From NCBI GenBank assembly GCA_903881535.1, contig CAIRTT010000141.1:1-6449 (forward strand): a DNA stretch of 6,449 nt. The letters are read 5' to 3'. Below are positions 1 to 5,913 of this stretch, one piece after another. The stretch is from an uncultured Armatimonadota bacterium (GTDB lineage Bacteria; Armatimonadota; Armatimonadia; Armatimonadales; Armatimonadaceae). The position numbers were made by a program, and so were the translations under genes. The notes beneath the pieces were generated by a model. It was not told where the DNA came from, made no database searches, and saw only the letters and a program-made list of their open reading frames with translations. The first letter of the stretch is position 1; every line of letters starts with the position of its first letter.

Positions 1-1
1 C

Positions 2-1048
2 CGTGCCCAACTGGCGCAGGCATCCGCGCAGGTGGAGCAGGCCGAAAAGGACTATAACCGCCAGCAGGCGCTAGTCAAGGAAGGCGCAGTGTCCAAATCG
101 GCCCTCGATGCTGCAGAGACCGCACTCACGGTGGCTCAGCGGACGCGTGAAAACGCCGATGCCCGTCTAAAGCAGCTGACGGTTGGAACGCGCAAGGAGC
201 AAATCGCACAGGCAGAGGCTGACTTACGTGCGGCTGAGGCGACACTACGCGGAGCCCGAGTAAGTGGAGAAGCCCAGCTGCAAACGCTGCTCAGCCAGCC
301 ACGTAAAGAGGATGTCCTTGTCGCGGAGCGCAAGGTCGCCGAAGCGGAGCGTGCGCGGATTTTGGCAGAGTACCGCGTTGGCGAGGCTGAACAGTCGGTT
401 GCGGTGGCGAAAACACGCCTTATGGATGCGGAGCGTGCGCTTGGCGTCTCGGGCAGCCGGGTTGCCGATGCCCGTGTAAAGGCGCCATTTGATGGCACCG
501 TCACCGAAGTCGTTACAGAACCCGGCGGCATCACCGGTCCAAATCAACCTATCATCCGGCTTGTCCGGTCCCAGAGCCCTGAGATCCGTATCGACCTCGA
601 TGAAGTCAACCTTGGCAAAATCAATGTTGGTCAGCTGGCAAAGGTCAGCTGTGATGCATTCCCTGGTGAGACATTTGATGCCAAAGTGACCGAAATCGGT
701 GCGCAGGTGGATGCTGACCGCGGCACGGTGGAGGTCCGCCTCATCCCGACAACCCAACCCACATGGCTCCGCCCGGGACAGACATTGTCGGTAAACATCG
801 TCACGGATGAGGGCAGCAACCGCCTGGTCATCCCACTGACAGCCGTTACGACTGTTGGTGGTGAGTCCACTGTCCTTGTCATCACCAATGGCAAAGTAGG
901 GAAGAAAGTCGTCAAGGTCGGCGCCGCTGGCAAGGATGGCGTTCCGGTCATCGATGGCCTCGCGGCAACCGATCAAGTCATCATTATCCCGACCGGCCAC
1001 AAGCCTGGGGATACGGCGACGGCAACCAAACCGGCTGCGAAGAACTAA
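2..1048 (+). CDS. HlyD/MacA-type periplasmic adaptor (membrane fusion protein) of an ABC exporter, 5' end missing
   Basis: This is the C-terminal 348 residues of an adaptor that links an inner-membrane ABC exporter to the periplasm or an outer-membrane channel. The frame is already open at base 2, so the signal anchor and first half of the lipoyl domain lie outside the window; the GTG at 32 is internal. Visible residues 1-157 are Ala/Glu/Arg-rich heptad-like sequence, the long coiled-coil hairpin. It holds two related turns, GTRKEQI and QPRKEDV, about 40 residues apart, as in YbhG-type adaptors. The lipoyl/barrel-sandwich half follows (VKAPFDGTVTEV, about 159-170), then a beta-barrel (about 190-265) and a membrane-proximal domain (about 270-330). 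The tail is Thr/Ala/Lys-rich. The stop is 2 nt before the permease ATG, so the two are co-transcribed. The cargo cannot be read from the sequence. Confidence 0.9.
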   Translation, partial: RAQLAQASAQVEQAEKDYNRQQALVKEGAVSKSALDAAETALTVAQRTRENADARLKQLTVGTRKEQIAQAEADLRAAEATLRGARVSGEAQLQTLLSQPRKEDVLVAERKVAEAERARILAEYRVGEAEQSVAVAKTRLMDAERALGVSGSRVADARVKAPFDGTVTEVVTEPGGITGPNQPIIRLVRSQSPEIRIDLDEVNLGKINVGQLAKVSCDAFPGETFDAKVTEIGAQVDADRGTVEVRLIPTTQPTWLRPGQTLSVNIVTDEGSNRLVIPLTAVTTVGGESTVLVITNGKVGKKVVKVGAAGKDGVPVIDGLAATDQVIIIPTGHKPGDTATATKPAAKN

Positions 1049-1050
1049 GC

Positions 1051-2295
1051 ATGCTACGCTTTGAATTCAAGCTGGCATGGCGACACTTGGTGAGCGGTGG
1101 AGGTCAGACGCTCCTGACCGTATCCGCCGTGGCCATCGCCGTCACCGTCATCATCTTCATACAAACCCTGATCACCGGCGTCCAGCAGCGCTTTGTCGGC
1201 GACTTGGTTGGTCCACTGTCACACGTCACGATCAAGCCGCCGGACCCGGCGCCAGATACGCTGGACAAAGTGGGTGATCGAACCGGAGGCAGCCTCCTTG
1301 CATCCGATTCTCAAAAGCAGGTCCAGCAACGTACTGAGCTCGAGCAGTGGCAGAAAATCGAGCAGCAGGTTGCATCCTTTCCCGGCGTTCGGACAGTCGC
1401 AAGCGGCGTTGGTGGCTCTGGGTTTATGATTCGCGGTGCAAAGCGCTACGCTGTCAATGTCTCCGGTGGCGAGCCAGCAAAAGTCGAAAGTATCAGCCCT
1501 ATACAAAAAGACATGATTGCGGGACGCTGGCTGGACATCAACTCGGATGAAGTTGTTATCGGGATGCGGCTCGCGGAAGAGCTGGGAATCCGTCTCAATG
1601 ATCGCGTCAAAATCCAATCGAATGTTGATGTTACGGGAACGTACACCGTCGTTGGTCTCTTCGAAACCGGGAATGGCCAATTTGACATCGGGCGTGTTTT
1701 CTGCACCCTGCGAGCCGCCCAGTCACTGTTCAAAACGGGCACAAATGTCCTCTATGTTCAGGTCAAGCTCGAAGATCCATTTACGGCAGCCGCAGTTGCC
1801 GACCAGATGGCCCTAGCGCTTCCCTACAAAGTGGACTCTTGGACCAAGGACAATGGTTTTATTGTCAATGCTATTCAGTCGCAAAACTCGACAAAGGTGA
1901 TGATTTGTGCGTTTGTGCTACTGGCATCTGCATTTGCAATCGCATCCGTGTTGATTGTCAGTGTTATCCAGAAGAGCAAGCAAATCGGTATTTTGAAGGC
2001 CATCGGTGCCCGGGATTACCAAATCCTCTGGGTCTTTACCATTGAGGGCCTCGGGGTGGCGGTCGCCGGTAGCATCGTCGGGTGCTTTTGGGCGCTCCTG
2101 CTGCTGAGAGCGCTTGCGGATATCCCGCAGGCTGCCCGCTTTGGCAAGGCAGATAAGCTCTTCAACATCATTTATGACCCTGTGATTTTTGGCGGGGCCG
2201 TAGCGGCGACGATTCTCGCCACATTGATTGCTGCAATATTGCCGGCGCGGCGTGCGAGCCGGCTCAGCCCGGTGGAGGTGATCCGAGGTGGCTGA
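1051..2295 (+). CDS. ABC exporter permease, FtsX/MacB/LolE-like
   Basis: This 414-residue inner-membrane subunit has the MacB/LolC/LolE layout. A first membrane helix (about 20-43) is followed by a large periplasmic domain (about 45-280, MacB_PCD type). Three more helices form the FtsX domain (about 284-307, 326-352, 377-398). The cytoplasmic sequence QKSKQIGILKAIGA (307-320) after helix 2 is the conserved FtsX coupling segment that contacts the ATPase. The C-terminus PARRASRLSPVEVIRGG is also typical of the family. Such proteins do not form a classic substrate tunnel; they transmit ATP-driven motion to the periplasm (mechanotransmission), or extract lipoproteins in the Lol case. The ATG has no strong Shine-Dalgarno and lies 2 nt after the adaptor stop, which suggests translational coupling. 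Its 3' end overlaps the ATPase gene by 8 nt. The order adaptor-permease-ATPase resembles devBCA of cyanobacteria. Confidence 0.92.
   Translation: MLRFEFKLAWRHLVSGGGQTLLTVSAVAIAVTVIIFIQTLITGVQQRFVGDLVGPLSHVTIKPPDPAPDTLDKVGDRTGGSLLASDSQKQVQQRTELEQWQKIEQQVASFPGVRTVASGVGGSGFMIRGAKRYAVNVSGGEPAKVESISPIQKDMIAGRWLDINSDEVVIGMRLAEELGIRLNDRVKIQSNVDVTGTYTVVGLFETGNGQFDIGRVFCTLRAAQSLFKTGTNVLYVQVKLEDPFTAAAVADQMALALPYKVDSWTKDNGFIVNAIQSQNSTKVMICAFVLLASAFAIASVLIVSVIQKSKQIGILKAIGARDYQILWVFTIEGLGVAVAGSIVGCFWALLLLRALADIPQAARFGKADKLFNIIYDPVIFGGAVAATILATLIAAILPARRASRLSPVEVIRGG
2274..2278 (+). promoter_or_regulatory. Ribosome binding site for the GTG-started ATPase gene
   Basis: GGAGG lies inside the last codons of the permease gene, 9 nt before the GTG at 2288. 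This fixes the unusual GTG start and explains why the reading frame overlaps the permease stop by 8 nt. Confidence 0.75.
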
Positions 2296-3007
2296 TGTAC
2301 GAAATAATCCCATCGTCAAAACGATAGGGCTCAAGAAAACCTACAACCCCGGCACCGAAAAGGCTGTGGATGTTCTCCACGGTATCGACCTCGAGATCTT
2401 CCCGGGTGAGTTCGTTGCGATTATTGGGCAGTCTGGCTCGGGTAAGTCGACGATGTTGAACATCCTCGGCGCCCTCGATGTCCCGACAGCTGGCGAAGTT
2501 TGGATTGATGGGACTGAGATTTCAAAGCTGTCATCCGATGGTCTTGCGAAGCTCCGCGGCGAGTCGATTGGCTTTGTGTTTCAGTTTCACTATTTGTTGG
2601 ATGAGTTTACGTGTCTTGAGAACGCTTTAATGCCGATCAGTATCCGCAAAGGCGCTCCGGACAAGGCGGATATTGAGGCTGCGAAGGTGATTTTGCGCCG
2701 CGTCGGCCTCGATGACCAGATGAACAAAAAAGCTCCACAAATGTCGGGTGGTCAGCAGCAGCGCACGGCGATTGTACGGGCACTGGTTTCGAAGCCTCGC
2801 TTGGTGCTGGCGGATGAGCCGACGGGCAACCTGGATGCGCGTTCGGGTGCGGAAGTGTTCAAGCTGATGCGTGAGATTGCCAAGGAAACGGGAGTGGCGT
2901 TTATTATGGTTACGCATGATGACCGCCTGGCGCGTGCGGCAGATCGTGTGATTCGTATTGAGGATGGCTTGACGATTGAGGTTGCTCCAGACTCTGTGGT
3001 TCACTAG
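2288..3007 (+). CDS. ABC exporter ATPase, LolD/MacB-like
   Basis: This 239-residue cytoplasmic ATPase powers the preceding permease. All nucleotide-binding motifs are present: Walker A GQSGSGKST (47-55), Q-loop Gln99 in FVFQFHYLLDEFT, signature MSGGQQQR (152-159), Walker B LVLADE (172-177) with catalytic Glu177 followed by the PTGNLD D-loop, and the H-loop His210 in VTHD. The Q-loop segment with FHYLL and the length are characteristic of the LolD/MacB/FtsE group. The signature begins with Met instead of the usual Leu, and the following TAIVRAL replaces the commoner VAIARAL; both are mild variations that should not abolish activity. Translation starts at GTG with a good upstream GGAGG. The gene ends the operon; no convincing intrinsic terminator follows, because repeat DNA begins within about 25 bases of the stop codon. 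Confidence 0.95.
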   Translation: MADVRNNPIVKTIGLKKTYNPGTEKAVDVLHGIDLEIFPGEFVAIIGQSGSGKSTMLNILGALDVPTAGEVWIDGTEISKLSSDGLAKLRGESIGFVFQFHYLLDEFTCLENALMPISIRKGAPDKADIEAAKVILRRVGLDDQMNKKAPQMSGGQQQRTAIVRALVSKPRLVLADEPTGNLDARSGAEVFKLMREIAKETGVAFIMVTHDDRLARAADRVIRIEDGLTIEVAPDSVVH

Positions 3008-3032
3008 CCAGTTTCGCGGTTTAGGACTTTCT

Positions 3033-3263
3033 GCGTAGGGGAGGGCCGCCGTGTCAGCCCGCGGTAACGAATTCTCTTCATGACAATGCGCTCTCGGGGT
3101 GGGTGCCTCACGCTCGTGCTGAAGTCGCCGGTACACAGTGGCACCAATCTTGTCGGTGGCTCCACTTTCGTCTCCCGGCCCTCGCGCTCAACATCCCACC
3201 CCGCTCCGCGCGTTACGTTGGCTGGTTTTTGGGGATTTGATGTTGGTTGTGTTGACCAACTCT
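3033..3263 (+). repeat. Intergenic repeat unit, copy A (231 bp)
   Basis: First complete unit of a non-coding repeat. It starts with a roughly 60-bp flank (GCGTAGGGGAGGGCCGCC onward). A 109-bp core follows at 3095-3203, bounded by the inverted repeat CGGGGTGGG / CCCACCCCG, and then a linker rich in GTTGG. Bases 3121-3205 are identical to 3352-3436 in copy B. Similarity to the linker of copy B already begins near 3011, only a few bases after the ATPase stop at 3005-3007. Long open frames occur on both strands, but none has a ribosome site or recognisable protein, so I treat it as non-coding. Confidence 0.85.
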
Positions 3264-3478
3264 GCGTCGGGGATGGCCGCTGCGACCGCCCGCGTGTAAC
3301 GATTTCCTTCATGACAATGCGCTCTCGGGGTGGGTGACTCACGCTCGTGCCGAAGTCGCCGGTACACAGTGGCACCAATCTTGTCGGTGGCTCCACTTTC
3401 GTCTCCCGGCCCTCGCGCTCAACATCCCACCCCGCTTCGCGTTGGTTGGCTGGTTTCGCTGTGAATGGACAAATGTCC
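3264..3478 (+). repeat. Intergenic repeat unit, copy B (215 bp)
   Basis: Second complete unit, 231 bp downstream of copy A. Its flank is more diverged (GCGTCGGGGATGGCCGC and a changed stretch near 3280-3297). Its core at 3326-3434 has the same 109-bp length, the same 9-bp terminal inverted repeat and an 85-bp stretch identical to copy A. Its linker (3435-3478) differs from that of copy A in length and sequence, but resembles the bases just before copy A (GTTTCGC.GT...GGAC). Confidence 0.85.
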
Positions 3479-3546
3479 GCGTAGGGGAGGGCCGCTGTGT
3501 CAGCTCGCGGTAACGATTTCCTTCATGACAATGCGCTCGCGGGGTG
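3479..3546 (+). repeat. Intergenic repeat unit, copy C, truncated (flank only)
   Basis: The flank of the unit recurs (GCGTAGGGGAGGGCCGC, then CGCGGTAACGATTTCCTTC and ATGACAATGCGCTC). Similarity is lost straight after GGGGTGG at 3540-3546, which is the left arm of the core's inverted repeat. The core itself is absent. The flank is closer to copy A at its left end and to copy B at its right end. Confidence 0.8.
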
Positions 3547-3752
3547 GTGGCGCTGCAACTCGGCGCTTTTAGTTCTGAAATCTGTGTCGGCCGTGTAATC
3601 ACGAAATTCCGTGTTGGGGCTGGCTCGGTTAATCCACCCGCACGCGTCATCACCTAAATCGCAACCCCAATATGCAAAATAAACAATAACTTGGTGTATG
3701 AACGACGTCTATAACTTTGTGCAATTTCGCTGGAAACCCGGTATTTTCACTG
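3547..3752. other. Intergenic stretch with no recognised gene
   Basis: About 200 bp between the repeat array and the yggS promoter region. A weak GCGC/GCGC stem followed by TTTT lies near 3550-3570. A distant 6-bp inverted repeat TTGGGG (3614-3619) / CCCCAA (3665-3670) is also present. From about 3660 the composition becomes clearly AT-rich, as expected upstream of a promoter. I see no supported coding sequence on either strand. Confidence 0.5.
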
Positions 3753-3799
3753 TTGAGATTGTGACTTTATTGACAATATTTGACAGTCCTGTGTACCAT
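3753..3799 (+). promoter_or_regulatory. Probable promoter region of yggS-sepF
   Basis: An AT-rich stretch holds several sigma-70-like hexamers. TTGAGA (3753-3758) with AATATT (3775-3780, 16-bp spacer) would give a leader of about 30 nt that includes the GAGGA at 3800-3804. TTGACA (3770-3775) with TACCAT (3794-3799, 18-bp spacer) has the best -35, but would start inside or after that ribosome site. A second TTGACA lies exactly 10 bp downstream (3780-3785), and TATTGACAATA (3768-3778) is a perfect 11-nt palindrome. Which pair is used cannot be decided from sequence. Confidence 0.5.
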
Positions 3800-3816
3800 G
3801 AGGACTGATAAGCACA

Positions 3817-4503
3817 ATGAATATCGCAGACCGTGTAAACATGGTGAAAGACCAGCTAGCACGGGCCGCGGAGTCATCCGGGATAACCCCCGACAGTATC
3901 CAATTGGTTGCCGTTTCCAAGTACCAGCCTGCTGAACGCGTGCTGGATGCATACAATGCAGGGTGTCGCCACTTCGGCGAAAACTACGTGCAGGAAGCTG
4001 CGAACAAACGGGCACTGCTAGGACAAATGCAAGGTGTCACTTGGCATCTGATCGGTGGATTGCAGTCAAATAAAAGCGCGCTTGCCGTGCAAACCTTTGA
4101 CATCGTGCAAACTCTCGATCGCCCAAAGCTTGCATCCGCACTCGCGGCCGCAGCAACGGCGCAGGGAAAAGTTCTTCAGGTCGTGCTTCAAGTGGATTTG
4201 ACCGGGGCGGTTGGCAGGAGCGGATGTGCTCCCGTTGACATCCCTGCCATGGTGGAGTTCATAATGCAGCGGCCGGGTCTGCAGCTACGTGGCCTGATGG
4301 CCATGGCGCCTGTGGGGATTGGTGATGTCGACACACGCAAGGCGTTTGCGTCTGTCCGGCAGCTGTACGATGCGCTGCCAACACAGTGTCAGGGCATCCT
4401 CTCGATGGGGATGTCAGGGGATTTCCCCTTGGCGATAGCCGAGGGGGCAAATGTGGTCCGTGTAGGAACCGCAATATTCGGTGAGAGACCGATGGTTAGT
4501 TGA
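3817..4503 (+). CDS. yggS: YggS/PipY/PLPBP family pyridoxal-5'-phosphate homeostasis protein
   Basis: This 228-residue cytosolic protein is of normal family length. It has the fold-type III alanine-racemase-like barrel but, as known for the family, no demonstrated enzymatic reaction. It binds PLP and buffers vitamin B6 and amino/keto-acid pools. Visible marks are the PLP lysine Lys35 in VAVSKYQP, HFGENYVQE (52-60), IGGLQSNK (79-86), GLMAMAP (159-165), LSMGMSGDF (195-203) and the phosphate-binding end VRVGTAIFG (214-222). In many homologues the IGxLQ position holds His or Pro, but here it is Gly80/Gly81. The ATG is preceded by GAGGA 12 nt upstream, a little long. The gene overlaps the start of the sepF ribosome site, so the two form an operon. 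The pairing with sepF is conserved in Cyanobacteria (pipY), Firmicutes (ylmE) and Actinobacteria. Confidence 0.95.
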   Translation: MNIADRVNMVKDQLARAAESSGITPDSIQLVAVSKYQPAERVLDAYNAGCRHFGENYVQEAANKRALLGQMQGVTWHLIGGLQSNKSALAVQTFDIVQTLDRPKLASALAAAATAQGKVLQVVLQVDLTGAVGRSGCAPVDIPAMVEFIMQRPGLQLRGLMAMAPVGIGDVDTRKAFASVRQLYDALPTQCQGILSMGMSGDFPLAIAEGANVVRVGTAIFGERPMVS

Positions 4504-4514
4504 GGAGTTAGAGG

Positions 4515-5021
4515 ATGTACCATCAGGATTACGATGACGAAGAACTCGACGGTCCACGTGTCAGCGTGGTTGACCGTGTAAAGGGCTTTTTCGCAGGTTT
4601 GCGTCACAACAATGACGATTTGGATGAGGTTTCCTCTGAAAGACCAACCGGCCGAATTTACGATATTGGGACTAAGGATCGTGTTCGCATCACGACACAT
4701 CCCGAACAAACCATCACGATTCTGACCGTTTACGAATTTAATGATGCTCAAAAGGTTGCAGATCGCCTCCGCGCCGGCGCACCTCAGCTGGTCAACTTTG
4801 AAAAGTGCCAAGCGCGCACCGCAGAGAAGGTCACTGACTTCCTTAGCGGCGTCACCTATGGCGTCAATGGCTACATCGAGCGCGTCTCCGATCGTGTTTG
4901 GTTGTTCACACCGAGCACCGTTCAGGTTACGATTGACCACTCGGAAGCCCAGCCACTACGGCCATCCGGACCTGCTGGCTCGCCAGCCCCCGGCGCAGGA
5001 ACACCACCACGCGGGCTCTGA
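4515..5021 (+). CDS. sepF: Cell division protein SepF
   Basis: This 168-residue cytoplasmic Z-ring component anchors FtsZ polymers to the membrane and is used instead of, or alongside, FtsA outside Proteobacteria. The SepF/DUF552 core spans about 57-141. It has the hallmark VYEFNDAQKVADRLRAGAP (72-90), VNFEKC (93-98) and DFLSGVTYGVNGYIERV (108-124), with glycines needed for the dimer interface, then VWLFTPSTVQV. The membrane-binding amphipathic helix normally begins at residue 1. Here the best candidate, VSVVDRVKGFFAGLR, sits at 16-30 after an acidic stretch DYDDEELD (5-12). A GTG at 4566 could start just before it but has no ribosome site. The ATG at 4515 has GAGGAG 7 nt upstream, overlapping the yggS stop, so I keep it. 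The last 24 residues are Pro/Gly/Ala-rich and probably disordered. Confidence 0.93.
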   Translation: MYHQDYDDEELDGPRVSVVDRVKGFFAGLRHNNDDLDEVSSERPTGRIYDIGTKDRVRITTHPEQTITILTVYEFNDAQKVADRLRAGAPQLVNFEKCQARTAEKVTDFLSGVTYGVNGYIERVSDRVWLFTPSTVQVTIDHSEAQPLRPSGPAGSPAPGAGTPPRGL

Positions 5022-5027
5022 TCACTG

Positions 5028-5084
5028 ACACAGTAACGGGAAGCCTCCGCAAGCCACACATGCATGCGGAGGCTTCTCTGTGTC
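5028..5084 (+). terminator. Probable intrinsic terminator after yggS-sepF
   Basis: A perfect 12-bp stem GAAGCCTCCGCA (5040-5051) / TGCGGAGGCTTC (5065-5076) with a 13-nt loop begins 18 nt after the sepF stop. A second outer stem GACACAG (5027-5033) / CTGTGTC (5078-5084) can stack under it across an asymmetric internal loop. The downstream side is only moderately T-rich, so termination may be incomplete. Directly adjacent is the perfect palindrome TGTCCGGACA (5081-5090). Confidence 0.7.
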
Positions 5085-5138
5085 CGGACATCAATAACTG
5101 CCTCGTAAACCACCCAGCCGATCATCCGAAAATCGCCC

Positions 5139-5168
5139 TCTGTTATGCCGAAACAGACAACCATCTGT
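5139..5168 (+). promoter_or_regulatory. Candidate operator upstream of tpx
   Basis: TCTGTTatgccgaAACAGA (5139-5157) is a 6-bp inverted repeat with a 7-nt spacer. A third half-site TCTGT follows at 5164-5168, itself an inverted partner of ACAGA 5153-5157. The sites cover the expected -35 region and abut the -10 of tpx, where a dimeric repressor or activator would act. The sequence does not match the classical PerR, OxyR or Fur boxes as I know them, so the regulator is unknown. Confidence 0.4.
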
Positions 5169-5174
5169 CATAAT
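5166..5174 (+). promoter_or_regulatory. Extended -10 promoter element of tpx
   Basis: TGTCATAAT has the TGn extension followed by CATAAT, a 5/6 match to TATAAT. The -35 region 17 bp upstream is poor, as is usual for extended -10 promoters. The predicted start near 5181 would give a leader of about 30 nt carrying the ribosome site at 5198-5202. This gives tpx its own transcription unit, separate from sepF. Confidence 0.55.
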
Positions 5175-5210
5175 CCGGTCGAACATCTCTCACAATCAGG
5201 AGCAACTATC

Positions 5211-5717
5211 ATGAGCACCGTCACCCTTAAAGGCAACCCACTCGATGTCGCCGGGACATTCCCAGCCGTCGGAACCACTGCGCCAGCGTTTTCCTTGGTC
5301 GCAAAAGACCTCTCTGATGCCACACTCGAGACCTTTTCCGGCAAGCGCAAAGTCCTGAACATCTTCCCTAGCATCGATACCCCGACTTGTGCAGCATCCG
5401 TGCGGCGCTTCAACACCCTCGCAGCGGACCTCGATAACACCGTCGTCCTCTGCATCTCGGCAGACCTGCCATTTGCACAGTCCCGTTTCTGCGGCGCAGA
5501 ACGCATCGAAAATGTGCACAACCTCTCGACGATGCGCGGTGCTTCCTTCCTCAATGACTACGGCGTCGAGCTGACAAGCGGCCCACTCGTAGGTCTCACC
5601 GCACGTGCTGTCGTCGTGCTCGGCGAAGATAACTCGGTCATCCACAGCGAGCTCGTGGCAGAGATTGCCGATGAGCCCAACTACGATGCAGCCCTTGCTG
5701 CACTCGCCGGCAGCTAG
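5211..5717 (+). CDS. tpx: Thiol peroxidase (atypical 2-Cys peroxiredoxin)
   Basis: This 168-residue Tpx reduces H2O2 and organic hydroperoxides, typically with thioredoxin as reductant. It matches the usual Tpx length. The peroxidatic cysteine is Cys60 in PSIDTPTCAASVRRFN and the resolving cysteine is Cys94 in SRFCGAERIENV, equivalent to Cys61 and Cys95 of E. coli Tpx. An additional Cys81 lies in VVLCISADLPFAQ. The N-terminal VTLKGNP and the Arg of LTARAVVVL are also typical. The start at 5211 is chosen because AGGAG (5198-5202) sits 8 nt upstream and the protein then begins exactly like homologues. An in-frame ATG at 5145 would add 22 unrelated residues and would overlap the promoter and operator. 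tpx lies between sepF and proC, which are neighbours in several lineages. Its own promoter and terminator suggest it was inserted as a unit. Confidence 0.96.
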   Translation: MSTVTLKGNPLDVAGTFPAVGTTAPAFSLVAKDLSDATLETFSGKRKVLNIFPSIDTPTCAASVRRFNTLAADLDNTVVLCISADLPFAQSRFCGAERIENVHNLSTMRGASFLNDYGVELTSGPLVGLTARAVVVLGEDNSVIHSELVAEIADEPNYDAALAALAGS

Positions 5718-5737
5718 GTTTTTCGAACATCGGAGCA

Positions 5738-5841
5738 TTCAGGCACGCGAATTGCCCTGAAAGTTAACATCGAGATATTGGTTATCTGTCGATACAAACG
5801 CCCCTGGGGAAGGACGATCTCCCCGGGGGCACTTTTTTGCC
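5738..5841 (+). repeat. 104-bp three-hairpin element, copy 1 (3' UTR of tpx or small RNA)
   Basis: The element starts 20 nt after the tpx stop. Hairpin 1 is TTCAGG (5738-5743) / CCTGAA (5756-5761), with two further pairs and a bulge. Hairpin 2 is ATCGAGATA (5769-5777) / TATC (5783-5786) plus TCGAT (5789-5793) with a TG bulge. Hairpin 3 is the terminator described separately. It is 102/104 identical to copy 2, 176 bp downstream. Both differences keep the fold, which suggests the RNA structure matters or that the duplication is recent. Confidence 0.75.
5800..5838 (+). terminator. Intrinsic terminator in copy 1, serving tpx
   Basis: An 11-bp GC-rich stem joins 5800-5810 to 5820-5830 around a 9-nt loop, followed by AC and six T. 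One stem pair is T5805-G5825; the equivalent pair in copy 2 is C-G. It is the first strong terminator after tpx. Confidence 0.88.
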
Positions 5842-5913
5842 TCAGTGAATTTTTGATGCTGGTCATCCGGACTACCATCGTGCGCGTTGCCAAAGAGGTT
5901 TGAGCAAAAGCGC

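Noticed and set aside
245..1000. Long minus-strand frame opposite the adaptor gene
   Set aside because: It lies wholly antisense to a clear HlyD-family coding region and has no recognisable protein features; it follows from the base composition of the real gene.
3008..3546. CRISPR array
   Set aside because: Units are over 200 bp with long identical cores and only two to three copies; there are no short regular repeats with unique spacers and no cas genes.
5145..5210. Upstream ATG extending Tpx by 22 residues
   Set aside because: The extension does not resemble Tpx, has no ribosome site and overlaps the promoter and operator-like repeats; the ATG at 5211 has AGGAG 8 nt upstream and the expected protein start.
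5842..5913. Promoter between the two 104-bp copies
   Set aside because: TTGATG and CATCGT with a 17-bp spacer are a weak match (3/6 in the -10), too poor to annotate.
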